64,000 nt of DNA from assembly GCF_905171765.1 (NCBI RefSeq), contig NC_053390.1, positions 515,926,852 through 515,990,851 of the forward strand, read 5' to 3'. Within the stretch, counting starts at the first letter, position 1. The number at the start of each line of letters is the position of its first letter. Made by a program: the position numbers and the translations under genes. Source of the stretch: Bufo bufo. Taxonomy: Eukaryota; Chordata; Amphibia; Anura; Bufonidae. Positions 1 to 9,482 of this stretch are shown here, piece by piece. The notes beneath the pieces were generated by a model that did no database searches, was not told the origin of the DNA, and saw only the letters and a program-made list of their open reading frames with translations.

Positions 1-708
1 CTTGCTGGAAAAACTCAGGGAACGTGCCAGCTTCAGTGCATAAAGAGGGAAACACATCATCATGTAGCAATTTCGCATATCCAGTGGCCTTGAGGTTTCC
101 ATTGATGAAGAATGGCCCCACTATATTTGTACCCCATATACCACACCATATCATCAATTTTTTTGTTCCAACAGTCTTTGAGGGATCTATCCAATGTGGG
201 TTAGTGTCAGACCAATAGCGGTGGTTTTGTTTGTTAACTTCATCATTCACATAAAAGTTTGCCTCATCACTGAACAAAATCTTCTGCGTAAACTGAGGGT
301 CCTGTTCCAATTTTTGTTTTGCCCATTCTGCAAATTCAGTGCGCCGATCTGGGTCATCCTCGTTGAGATGCTGCAGTAGCTGGAGTTTGTAAGTGTGCCA
401 TTTGTGAGTAGCTAATATCCGCTGAAGGGATGTTCGACTAATGCCACTCTTCAGCTCTTGCTGACTGAAGCTAGGACAGCCACTGATGTTTCTTCATTAG
501 AGACAGACTTCATGCGTCCACATTTTGGCAAATCCAACACTGAACCAGTTTCACGAAACTTAGCAAGCAGTTTGCTAACTGTAGCATGGGAGATGGGTGG
601 TCTCGTAGGGTGTCTTGCATTGAAATCTGCTGCAATGACCCGGTTACTGCGTTCACCAGACATCAACACAATTTCTATCCGCTCCTCACGCGTTAACCTC
701 GGCGACAT
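1..708 (-). pseudogene. Mariner-like transposase, N-terminal part, frameshifted
   Basis: The protein would cut and paste its own element. From the ATG at 706-708 (minus) the frame opens with MSPRLTREERIEIVLMSG and a helix-turn-helix DNA-binding region (about residues 5-70, with SHATVSKLLAKFRETGS). Near 450-470 the reading moves to another frame, where QELKSGISRTSLQRIL and then the catalytic-domain stretch LFSDEANFYVND appear; the D in SDE is the expected first catalytic aspartate. The later frame stays open to base 1. The single shift makes this copy non-coding as it stands. The upstream in-frame ATG at 834 lies in the leader and is unlikely to be the true start. The C-terminal half, with the remaining acidic residues, lies outside the window. 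Confidence 0.75.
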
Positions 709-1014
709 GTCAATGGCTGTAAACAAAGAGAAACTTGTAAATAACTCATGAAAGAATAAAGTTACGTTAAAACCAATCACACCATTGTTTTTCTTGTGAG
801 ATTCCCAATAAGTTTGATGTGTCACATGACCCACTTCCTATTGAAAAAACAAAAGTTGGATTCAAAATGGCCGACTTCAAAATGGCCGCCATGGTCACCA
901 CCAATCTTGAAAAAGTTTCCCCCCTCACATATACTAATGTGCCACAAACAGGAAGTTAATATCACCAACCATTCCCATTTTATTAAGGTGTATCCATATA
1001 AATGGCCCACCCTG
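1..1014 (-). mobile_element. Mariner-like DNA transposon, 5' portion (other end outside window)
   Basis: The right edge carries a terminal repeat which, on the minus strand, begins CAGGGTGGGCCATTTATATG directly after a TA dinucleotide (1015-1016), as expected for Tc1/mariner insertion. From there the minus strand holds about 300 bases of 5' leader and then a transposase reading frame that runs off the window. Only one end is visible, so length and target duplication cannot be confirmed. Confidence 0.8.
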
Positions 1015-1098
1015 TATAATAGTTACATTACAACCTAACTCTGAGGTAAAGAGACAAGCGAACATACAGTGGGACAGGGCAAGCTAACATCCAAATAC

Positions 1099-1690
1099 CT
1101 ATCCTAAATTGAAGTCTGCATTGAGGACATGTAGTCTCAAAGAATTGAGGGTGTATATCCAACATATTTCTTTTTTCTTTAGTAGTGAAATCCTATCGCC
1201 ACCCCTCCTAGGCATTGATACATAATCTATAATCCAGCATTTGAGATCTCTTTCCTTATGATTGAGATCTACAAAATGCTTGGAAACAGGCAAATCCAAT
1301 GTTTTTTGTCGAGTACTTAACCGATGGTTATTCATTCTGAATTTGAAATTCGTGGAGGTTTCCCCAACATATGAGATATTACACGGACAAGATAATACAT
1401 ATACTACATGATTCAAAATGCATGTCACGTGGAAACTCATGGGATAATTCACACATGTGGATGGATGAGTAAACGTAGTAGATTTGTACATATATCTACA
1501 GTGGACACAACCTAGACAAGGATAACATCCCAATCCAGGCCATGTCAAGGTAGATTGTCTCAGTGCTATTTTTGTCCCAATATCCGCCCTAACTAGCTGA
1601 TCCCTCAAACGCATGGATTTTCTATAGGAGAACAGTGGTGGACTACTAAATTCTGGTACATCTTTAATAGACCCAGCTAAAAATTCTATC
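1099..1690 (-). pseudogene. Penelope-like element, C-terminal linker and GIY-YIG endonuclease fragment
   Basis: This is the 3' end of a PLE polyprotein; the missing upstream part would be the reverse transcriptase. The open stretch (1099-1614) has a cysteine-rich linker (CYPCLGCVHC) typical of PLEs. The nuclease core follows: VVYVLSCPC-ISYVGETSTNFKFRMNNH is the GIY-YIG region with the conserved R after the YVGET turn. The tail has LLKKKEICWIYTLNSL, matching the usual PLE ending, in which the E is catalytic. No reverse transcriptase motif was found upstream of 1690, so the copy is a truncated remnant. It abuts the mariner-like element at about 1016. PLE assignment is strong; the subfamily (Neptune-like) is inference. 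Confidence 0.8.
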
Positions 1691-2099
1691 CATAATTAAC
1701 ACCTTAGTGTCCAAAAATTGCACTCCACACACACAGCAGGGTGAGTGTGTGCCGATTATATACCATCGGATCGGAGTTTTCTCCAATCCGATGGTATATT
1801 TTAACTTGAAGCGTCCCCATCACCATGGGAACACCTCTATGTTAGAATATACCATCAGATTTGAGTTAGATCGTGAAAACTCAGATCCGACAGTATATTC
1901 TAACACATGGTGATGGGGACGCTTCAAGTTAGAATATACTAAGAACTGTGGACATAACGGCCCCCTGCTGCCTGGCAGCACCCGATCTCTTACAGGGGGC
2001 TGTGATCCGCACAATTAACCCCTCAGGTGCCGCACCTGAGGGGTTAATTGTGCGTATCATAGCCCCCTGTAAGAGATCGGGTGCTGCCAGGCAGCAGGG

Positions 2100-2290
2100 G
2101 CCAGACCCCCCTCCCTCCCCAGTTTTAAATTCATTGGTGGCCAGTGCGGCCCCCCCCTCCCCAGTATTAAATTAATTGGTGGCCAGTGCGGTCCCCTCTC
2201 CCTCCCCAGTATTAAATTCATTAGGGGCCAGTGCAGCCCCCCCTCCCTAGTATTAAATTTATTGGTGGCCAGTGCGGCCCCCCCCCCCCC
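2100..2290 (-). repeat. Minisatellite, about 45-bp unit (left arm)
   Basis: Four imperfect copies of a unit containing CCCCAGTATTAAATTCATTG followed by GTGGCCAGTGCGGCCCC. They are the reverse complement of the array at 2595-2910, so the two arrays form part of the stem of the fold-back element. Confidence 0.8.
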
Positions 2291-2594
2291 CATCATTAGT
2301 GGCAGCGGAGAGTTTAATCGCTGGGGCTCAGATCGGTTACCATGGCAGCCAAGACGCTACTGCAGTCCTGGCTGCCATGGTTACTTAGCGATTTTAGAAG
2401 CATTATACTTACCTGTGCTGTCTGTGGCCGGCCAAGCGCTGCTCCTACTGGTAAGTGAAAGGTCTGTGCTATAAGCAATGCACCGCACAGACCTTTCACT
2501 TACCAGTAGGAGGAGCGCTCGGCCGGCCACAATCAGCGCAGGTAAGTATAATGCTTCTAAAATTGCTAAGTAACCATGGCAGCCAGCACTGGCC

Positions 2595-2910
2595 ACCAAC
2601 GCTTTTAATACTGGGGAGGGAGGAGGGGGACCGCACTGGCCACCAATGCTTTTAATACTGGGGAGGGAGGGAGGGGGGCCGCACTGGCCACCAATGCTTT
2701 TAATACTGGGGAGGGAGGGAGGGGGGGGCCGCACTGGCCACCAATGCTTTTAATACTGGGGAGGGAGGGGGGGGCCGCACTGGCCACCAATGCTTTTAAT
2801 ACTGGGGAGGGAGGTGGGGGGGGGGCCGTACTGTCCACCAATGCTTTAATACTGGAGAGGGAGGGAGGGGGGGCCGCACTGGCCACCAATGCTTTTAATA
2901 CTGGGGAGGG
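2595..2910 (+). repeat. Minisatellite, about 45-50-bp unit (right arm)
   Basis: Seven copies of a unit built from CACTGGCCACCAATGCTTTT, then AATACTGGGGAGGGAGG and a variable G run. Copies differ mainly in the length of the G run, which suggests slippage or unequal exchange. They are inverted relative to 2100-2290. Confidence 0.85.
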
Positions 2911-3170
2911 GGTTCTGGCCCCCTCCTGCCTGGCAGCACCCGATCAGGGGGCTGAGATCCGCACAATTAACCATGCCATACCTGAGGGGTTAATTGTGCG
3001 GATCACAGCCCCCTGTAAGAGATCGGGTGCTGCCAGGCAGCAGGGGGCAGTTATGTACACAGTTCTTAGTATATTCTAACTTGAAGCGTCCCCATCACCA
3101 TGGGAACGCCTCTGTGTTAGAATATACTGTCGGATCTGAGTTTTCACAATAGTGAAAACTCAGATCTGAA

Positions 3171-3430
3171 AAAGCTGTTATGCAGACGGATCCGTACTGA
3201 ACGGATACCATCGTTTGGATTTATAGGTGCGGATCCATCTGTGCAGATACCAGACAGATCTGCACCTAGCGCAGGTGTGAAAGTAGCCTAAAATAGGGAC
3301 TCCTGACTTTACATTGAAAGTCAATGGGGGACGGATCCGTTTACAATTGCACCAATATTGTGTCAATGTAAATGGATCCGTCCCCATTGACTTACATTGT
3401 AAGTCAGGACGGATCCTTTTGGCTCCGCAC
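3171..3430. mobile_element. MITE-like repeat with inverted GGATCCGT motifs
   Basis: ACGGATCCGT-type motifs recur in both orientations (3186, 3232, 3332, 3375, 3409), with CCCCATTGAC and GTCAATGGGG facing each other. The edge GTGTGAAAGTAGCC is typical of short anuran MITE termini. There is no coding potential and the boundaries are approximate. Confidence 0.5.
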
Positions 3431-3439
3431 CGCCAGGCG

Positions 3440-3800
3440 GAAACCAAAATGCGCCAGCAGTCTCAACACCACGTGGCACTGCCAGTCATCTCAGCCACCA
3501 GTCAGAGCCAGCTGTTTCAGCCATCAGCTGCAGTCTCAGCACCACCAGTCAGTGCCAGCAGTTCGTGACAGCCATCTCAGGCACCAGTCACAGTGCCCAC
3601 AGTCTCAGCACCACCAGTCAGTCCTAGCAGTCAGTGCCAGCTGTATCAGCCACCAGTCACAGTGCCAGTGGTCTCAGCACCACCAGTCAGTGACAGCTGT
3701 ATCAGTCACCAGTCACAGTGCAAGTGGTCTCAGCACTACCAGTCAGTGGCAGTCATATCAGCCACCAGTCACAGTGCCTGCAGTCTCAGCCAAAAGTGAG
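3440..3800 (+). repeat. Minisatellite, 57-69-bp unit
   Basis: TCTCAGCACCACCAGTCAGT recurs at about 3534, 3603, 3672 and 3728, interleaved with GCCACCAGTCACAGTGCC. The open reading frames across it are products of the repeat and show no domain. Confidence 0.8.
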
Positions 3801-3859
3801 TGCCAGTGACGCATATTTCAGCTACATATAAGTCAGTATTACAGTAAGAGAAAATATTA

Positions 3860-4750
3860 TCTATACTAATAAAAGCCCTGTGTACGTGCTCAGGGCTGTT
3901 GTCCGTGCGTGTGTGCCGATTATAGAAGTGCGCATGCGCAGCGGACGGACACATACCAACAGGCCAATCCAGGTCGCAGAGCCGGGCTCGGGGGCACAGC
4001 GGCGGGACAGCAGCGCTCAGGGAGGAGGACGACGGGAGCCGGGCACAGCGGCTTTCAGAGTTATACTCTGCCCGGAGCACACAGGACAGCGCAGCCGTCA
4101 CAGATCCCGGGGAGCCGTCCACACTGAGAGACGGCTATCTTACTAATTATGCCGCACTGCGCATGCGCCCGCTTCCCCACATGCGCAGTGCGCCAGACGC
4201 CGCTCCATCGGCACACACTCCACGGACACTACATGTGCAGCATCCTATTGTAATGGCAGCGGGGGGCATTTACTGTATTGCACCTGCCCTGCTCACTTAC
4301 TACATGGTGAGGCAGGAGGCCTGGCGGTAGCGTAACTCACTAAGTGACGCCCCTGCTCCATGAATTAAGCAGTTGGTGCAGGCGCATGACGTAGTGAGTT
4401 ACGCTGCAGGTGCCTGGCCGCCCGCCCGGCCTCCTGCCTCACCATGTAGTAAGTGAAGAAGTGAAGATCGTTATTATTATTACAGTTATTCAAAGTATTA
4501 CTACTCTGAGCGGGGCCGGTGCAATACAGTGACTGCACCGGGCCCCGCTGCCATTACATTCACACTAAAAAGCGACACTGATAAGATGCTGTTTAGTGTC
4601 ATCCACAGATACCCCCATAACAGTGTCAGCCACAGACCCCAATAAGTGTCACCCACAGATCCCCCCATAACAGTGTCATCCACAGATCCCCCATCACAGT
4701 GCCAGCACTACTGTTCTAGCGCCTGTTAGTGTAACAGGCTTAATGTCTAG
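3860..4750 (+). mobile_element. Non-autonomous Helitron
   Basis: The 5' end reads TCTATACTAATAAAAG, the standard Helitron start, preceded by A. The 3' end is CTAG (4747-4750) followed by T, so insertion is between A and T as known for Helitrons. Eight bases upstream of CTAG is a perfect 8-bp hairpin, GCCTGTTA / TAACAGGC (4721-4728 and 4732-4739) with a 3-base loop. At 891 bp there is no room for a Rep/helicase and none is seen, so mobility would need a protein supplied from elsewhere. The interior has an inverted pair around TACTACATGGTGAGGCAGGA (about 4300 and 4440). Confidence 0.88.
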
Positions 4751-4754
4751 TATA

Positions 4755-6322
4755 CAGGGAGTGCAGAATTATTAGGCAAGTTGTATTTTTGAGGATTAAT
4801 TTTATTATTGAACAACAACCATGTTCTCAATGAACCCAAAAAACTCAATATCAAAGCTGAATATTTTTGGAAGTAGTTTTTAGTTTGTTTTTAGTTTTAG
4901 CTATTTTAGGGGGATATCTGTGTGTGCAGGTGACTATTACTGTGCATAATTATTAGGCAACTTAACAAAAAACAAATATATACCCATTTAAATTATTTAT
5001 TTTTACCAGTGAAACCAATATAACATCTCAACATTCACAAATATACATTTCTGACATTCAAAAACAAAACAAAAACAAATCAGTGGACCAAGTACAGCCA
5101 CCTTTCTTTGCAAGGAAACTCAAAAGCCTGCCATCCATGGATTTCTGTCAGCGTTTTAATCTGTTCACCATCAACATTGCGTGCAGCAGCAACCACAGCC
5201 TCCCAGACACTGTTCAGAGAGGTGTACTGTTTTTCCCTCCTTGTAAATCCTCACTTTTGATGATGGACCACAGGTTCTCAATGGGGTTCAGATCAGTGGA
5301 ACAAGGAGGCCATGTCATTAGATTTTCTTCTGTTTATACCCTTTCTTGCCAGCCACGCTGTGGAGTACTTGGACGCGTGTGATGGAACATTGTCCTCACA
5401 TGTAAATCATGTTTGTCTGGAAGGATGCAGACTTCTTCCTGTACCACTGCTTGAAGAAGGTGCTTCCAGAAACTGGCAGTAGGACTGGGAGTTGAGCTTG
5501 ACACCATCCTCAACCCGAAAAGGGCCCCACAAGCTCATCTTTGATGATACAGCCACAACCAGTACTCCACCTCCACCTTGCTGGCGTCTGAGTCGGACTG
5601 GAGGCTCTCTGCCCTTTACCAATCCAGCCCTCGGGCCCATCCATCTGGCCCATCAAGACTCACTCTCATTTCATCAGTCCATAAAACCTTAGAAAAATCA
5701 GTCTTGAGATATTTCTTGGCCCAGTCTTGACGTTTCAGCTTGTGTGTCTTGTTCAGTGGTGGTCGTCTTTCAGCCTTTCTTACCTTGGCCATGTCTCTGA
5801 GTATGGCACACCTTGTGCTTTTGGGCACTCCAGTGATGTTGCAGCTCTGAAATATGGCCAAACTGGTGGCAAGTGGCATCTTGGCAGATGCATCGCTTGA
5901 CTTTTCTCAGTTCATGGGCAGGTTTTTTGCGCCTTGGTTTTTCCACTACTCTTCTGCGACCCTGTTGACTATTTTGAATGAAACGCTTGATTGTTCGATG
6001 ATCACGCTTCAGAGCTTTGCAATTTTAAGAGTGCTGCATCCCTCTGCAAGATATCTCACTATTTTTGACTTTTCTGAGCCTGTCAAGTCCTTCTTTTGAC
6101 CCATTTTGCCAAAGGAAAGGAAGTTGCCTAATAATTATGCACACCTGATATAGGGTGTTGATGTCATTAGACCACACCCCTTCTCATTACAGAGATGCAC
6201 ATCACCTAATATGCTTAATTGGTAGTAGGCTTTCGAGCCTATACAGCTTGGAGTAAGACAACATGCATAAAGAGGATGATGTGGTCAAAATACTCATTTG
6301 CCTAATAATTCTGCACGCAGTG
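4755..6322 (-). mobile_element. Tc1-like transposon, both ends present
   Basis: Inverted ends share GTGCAGAATTATTAGGCAA (left from 4755, right ending at 6322) and are flanked by TA (4753-4754 and 6323-6324). Its 1,568 bp is close to the usual size for autonomous Tc1 elements. An internal copy of the GCATAATTATTAGGCAACTT motif sits near each end (about 4945 and 6120). It inserted 4 bases beyond the Helitron 3' end. Confidence 0.92.
5083..6104 (-). pseudogene. Tc1 transposase, broken by several frameshifts
   Basis: Reading begins at the ATG at 6102-6104 (minus) and would give a protein of about 340 residues, as in Tc1. Parts are found in different frames. The N-terminal helix-turn-helix lies antisense to about 5880-6100. 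The middle part has CAILRDMAKVRKAERRPPLN followed by KVLWTDEMRVSLDGPDGWAR (5616-5879), which holds the first catalytic D of the DDE triad. A further piece with FEDGVKLNSQSYCQFLEA lies at 5407-5530, and the C-terminal part runs to about 5083. At least three frame changes separate them, so no active enzyme is encoded here. The element ends are nevertheless well preserved and might be mobilised in trans. Confidence 0.85.
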
Positions 6323-6339
6323 TATAAATAATCTCTAAA

Positions 6340-6412
6340 TAATCTCATAACAGTGTCATCCACAGATCCCCCATCACTACTGTTCTAGCGCCTGTTAGGC
6401 TTAATGTCTAGT
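6340..6412 (+). mobile_element. Second Helitron-type 3' terminus
   Basis: This repeats the last part of the Helitron at 3860-4750: CATCCACAGATCCCCCATCAC, then TCTAGCGCCTGTTA, GGCTTAATGTCTAG and T. The hairpin is shortened to GCCT/AGGC. The copy lacks ten bases (GTGCCAGCAC) and the loop half of the first copy, so it is an independent diverged terminus and not an exact target duplication. Confidence 0.75.
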
Positions 6413-6424
6413 ATATAAATAATC

Positions 6425-6695
6425 TCTATTTCTGAAATGTTTCTACTGGGATTCGAACTCCCAAGCTTGTACATTAGAGGCAATGACGTTAACCACTACA
6501 CTATACAGTTACATGCTAACCTGCACAGAAATATGCAATCTTCTGCTGAATAGAAATATTCACTAAATCAGAAACTAAGAGGTTTTTCCTGACACAGTTT
6601 AGCATTTAGCTTTATAACTGAGTGGATAAGGTCCTTGCCTTTAATGTACAACATTGGGAGTTCAAATCCTGGCAGAAACATTTCAGAAATTTAAA
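6425..6695. repeat. Divergent pair of tRNA-like heads (SINE-like or tRNA pseudogenes)
   Basis: On the minus strand (about 6515 to 6440) an A-box-like TAGTGTAGTGG is followed by the B box GAGTTCGAATCCC. On the plus strand (about 6604 to 6680) TAACTGAGTGG is followed by GAGTTCAAATCCT. Both then run into GAAACATTTCAGAAAT, so the two units form an inverted repeat with their starts facing each other across about 90 bases. RNA polymerase III transcription is inference. Whether they fold as tRNAs was not tested. Confidence 0.6.
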
Positions 6696-6699
6696 TACA

Positions 6700-6922
6700 C
6701 TGGGGTGTCCCCAAGCACTGACTCCATATATGGATATAGTTATGGAGTCAGAGCAGGGACTCCTAAGCGAACTAGAGTCCTAACACCCTCACCTCTTCAG
6801 AGCAGGGGGTGCCTTGGGTTCTCCCATTAACTTCTATTGTGCTCTTGTACTCGGTAGAACACCCGAGCATTGCAAAGTGTTCTACTCGAGCACATGAGCA
6901 CTTTGGTGCTCGCTCAACACTA
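6700..6922. mobile_element. hAT-type MITE fragment
   Basis: The right edge ends CGCTCAACACTA, the same terminus as the complete hAT MITE at 41060-42484. The interior (ACTCCATATATGGATATAG..GAGTC; GTGTTCTACTCGAGCACATG) is non-coding. The left terminus was not found, so it is probably truncated. Confidence 0.55.
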
Positions 6923-6959
6923 GTCCCAGGTTAAGTGGAATGCCGAGTGGTGTGGTGCG

Positions 6960-7850
6960 GTCCATATGTGTCACATTGCTCCTACCTGGACACAGCGGGA
7001 CCCCAGGTTTAGACTCTGAAGCAAATAAAGGGGGTTGAATTAGGAGATGAAGTATAAATTGAGGTCCAGACCTTGAAAAAACTTCAACAGCAGCTTTACT
7101 TGAGTAAACATGCATCCAAACAATTTTTCAGGCTTTTTCTTGGGTTCCAGCTGGCTTTTGGCATAAACTGTCAGGCAAACTGGGTAACTGTGCTTCCTCT
7201 CTTTCTCTGCTGGTGACAGACACACTTGAATAACTCTGCTTTCTTTCTCTCTGCTGTGCTAAACCATGCTTGGGGTCTGGTACTGGACTTTTGGTTGGTT
7301 CTGGTATTCCTTGGATTGGGGTGCCTTTGGCTGTTGTCCCGCTCCTGACACTCAGTAAAGTAATTAGCATGGAGTCCTGGTGCTCTACAAGCTACTTCCC
7401 TTTGGTGACTCCTGCTCCAGCCAGAGAACAATTTCCCTTGCTGTTTTATACCTTCTGGCGACTAAAGAACACTTCCCTCTTGTTGCTACTGCTTCCATGG
7501 CAAGCATTAGCTTAGCCTGAACAGCCTGTTATAGGCACTTCTGGCTGTGTCCCGTGCCAGGCTTACACTCCACTTTCTAGACTAGACTACAATAAACTAG
7601 CTTCTGGTAGGAAGTAGGATGGGCCCACTTATGCCCAAAGGGAGGAGAATGGAATGGTGAGTTTTGTCTGCCATTTATGCTGCCACCTGCTGGTGAACCA
7701 GGCATATTACAGGAACACAACAGTTACATGATAGCAAGATCAATGAATACTTGAGAAGGACCTGGAAATAAATACAAGAATGGCATAGGTGTTAGCAATA
7801 AAAGACAGTAGCATGGTGAAAGAATAGTAATACCACTCCGGGGTATTACA
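6960..7850 (-). mobile_element. Candidate solo LTR
   Basis: On the minus strand the segment begins TGTAATACCCCGGAGTGGTA at 7850, a start I associate with amphibian LTR elements, and runs about 880 bases. No reverse transcriptase lies on either side. A canonical CA end and target duplication at the left edge could not be fixed, so the left boundary is approximate. Open frames of 60-86 residues here look accidental. Confidence 0.45.
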
Positions 7851-8305
7851 TGTGTTCTGGGGCACAGCCTTCATCTGGGGGGTGGCAATGAAACAATAAC
7901 CTACTCCATTTAATCCTACTAATTAAAGTACAGAATAATGAATTAATAAGTGAATCAGTTCCTTTATTTAGTGCAGCCATGTACCCCTTCCTTTCACACT
8001 GTGGTATTACCAAGCGGAGCTGCACATGTAAGTGGATTGTCACCAATGCATTCCATGACCACCACTATGTGCAGTGTTAGGCTTTCTTTCACACTGGCGT
8101 TAGGTTTATCCATACTATTGTTTGCACACGTGTGCTGCGGAAGTCTGCCCATGCCCATTCACTATTATGGGGACTGGCCGAGAGGCAGACCTGGGATAAA
8201 AACGCTAGCGTCCATGATTGAAAAAAAAAATTATGATATAAAATAAAATATAGTATATGCAGTAGTATATTCAGGACAGTAACAATGTTTCAAATATTGG
8301 GTGTA
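7851..8305. other. Unassigned DNA
   Basis: I recognise no gene. The stretch 8085-8220 has MITE-like phrases (CTTTCACACTGGCGTT) but no matching second end. Confidence 0.5.
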
Positions 8306-8308
8306 TAA

Positions 8309-8683
8309 GGCCTTATTCACACATCAGTGAGTCATGGACGTGTGCTGTCCGTGTTCTCTATGAAGGTTCGCTCATCATTTTAATGTGTGTTTTAGCATGG
8401 TAAATGGTTTTAGCATGGAAGCATTATAATCTATGGATCCGTGAAACAGACCCAGCAAGGATGCCATCTGTGTTTTTTGTCCATGTTTCACAGACCATTT
8501 ATACAAGATGCTCTGAAAATTGATTTTCAGTTGAGCAGTGTCCGTGGAACATGGATCACACACTGGGAGCAAAAAACTTTGATACGGAGGAAAACCCAGA
8601 TTCTTCATGGAACTCTTCACCTATGAATCAATCATCCTCGTATCACAGATGTTCATCACAGACACGGACATGTCAGTAAGGCC
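8309..8683. mobile_element. MITE (PIF/Harbinger-like)
   Basis: Inverted ends GGCCTTATTCACACATCAG and, reversed, GGCCTTACTGACATGTC, flanked by TAA on the left and TTA on the right. This fits three-base TWA target choice, although the two copies differ. The interior contains inverted GTCCGTG/CACGGAC-type words and no coding sequence. Confidence 0.65.
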
Positions 8684-9019
8684 TTAGACAGTGAAATGTA
8701 AGGTAACTGAAGCCATAGCAGTATAGAATAATGACAACGATAATTCGCAAATGTCCAGAGATACAAGTGTGCAATTGCTTATTGGGAAATTTCCTGAAGG
8801 TCATAGATGGGGGGATATCAAGTTTGTATGCCAGTAAATAAGTCACAACCAAATTTGCAACTATTTTCTATTATAACGCTACCCTTGCCACTGGTAAAAG
8901 TGGGTGTGGTTTGGCATGGTAATTAGGTCCATACCAGGATTATCATTGCATAGGTAATGCGGAGTTGCATTTCTAGATAGATTAAAGATACATGAAATTT
9001 GAGGGGTCAGACCAGATAG

Positions 9020-9480
9020 GCAAGTCTTTACTCTCCATTTCCATAACCCTGAATCAGTCGATGATTCACTAGTTGTCCTTCCTTGGATCACTTTTGGTAA
9101 GTACCAACTACTGCTTAGGCCGAGTTCACACTTCAATTATTTGTTCAGTTATTTTTTCCAGTTATTGTGAGCTAAAAACAGGTGCGGGTCAATACACAGA
9201 ACAGGAGGATAACTGATCAAATAAAGTGTGAACCCGGCCTTACCAGGAACACCACATAAGACCTGCCATTTTGGAGATGCTTTGGCCCAATCATCTAGAC
9301 ATCACAATCTTGCCCTGGTCAAAGTCCCTCAGATGCTTGCCATTTGTCCTGTTTTCAGTAGATCACCTTCAAGCACTGACCATTGCTGTATAATATGCCC
9401 CACCTCTTGTCAGGTGCTATAGTCACAAACTAATTATTCACTTCACTCATCAGTGGTTTTAATAGAATGACTGGTCGGTG
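9020..9480 (-). pseudogene. Tc1 transposon fragment split by a MITE
   Basis: The right edge on the minus strand begins CACCGACCAGTCATTC after TA (9481-9482), then AGTGAAGTGAATAATTAG and a leader, then the start of a transposase (antisense to about 9340). The reading GTGGTGTTCCTGGTAA is interrupted by the MITE at 9118-9239 and resumes with ACTTACCAAAAGTGATCCAA (antisense to about 9075-9100). That is the order expected for a well-known vertebrate Tc1 family. Homology fades before 9020. What remains is a short N-terminal fragment with frame breaks. Confidence 0.65.
9118..9239. mobile_element. MITE (PIF/Harbinger-like), 122 bp, with exact TTA duplication
   Basis: Ends are GGCCGAGTTCACACTTCAAT and, reversed, GGCCGGGTTCACACTTTATT. 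TTA occurs on both sides (9115-9117 and 9240-9242), the expected three-base duplication. It sits inside the Tc1 fragment, so the empty site can be inferred from Tc1 relatives. Confidence 0.85.
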
Positions 9481-9482
9481 TA

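Larger units (their letters stand above)
1700..3170. repeat. Large fold-back (palindromic) element with internal tandem arrays
   Basis: Outer arms 1795-1945 and 3060-3150 share AAGCGTCCCCATCACCATGG and a GTATATTCTAAC motif in opposite orientation. Inside them lies the sequence CCCGATCTCTTACAGGGGGC, repeated as a near-perfect hairpin at 1960-2100 and again at 2915-3045. Between are inverted tandem arrays (separate entries) around a central hairpin at 2310-2590. There is no coding content: all open frames here are artefacts of the repeats. I infer a non-autonomous fold-back DNA element; the superfamily is unknown. Confidence 0.75.

Noticed and set aside
3372..3809. 145-codon frame rich in S, Q and V
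   Set aside because: It is a translation of the minisatellite at 3440-3800; other frames of the same repeat are also open.
6440..6515. A true tRNA gene on the minus strand
   Set aside because: A- and B-box-like words exist, but a complete cloverleaf could not be paired by eye and the unit is part of an inverted repeat.
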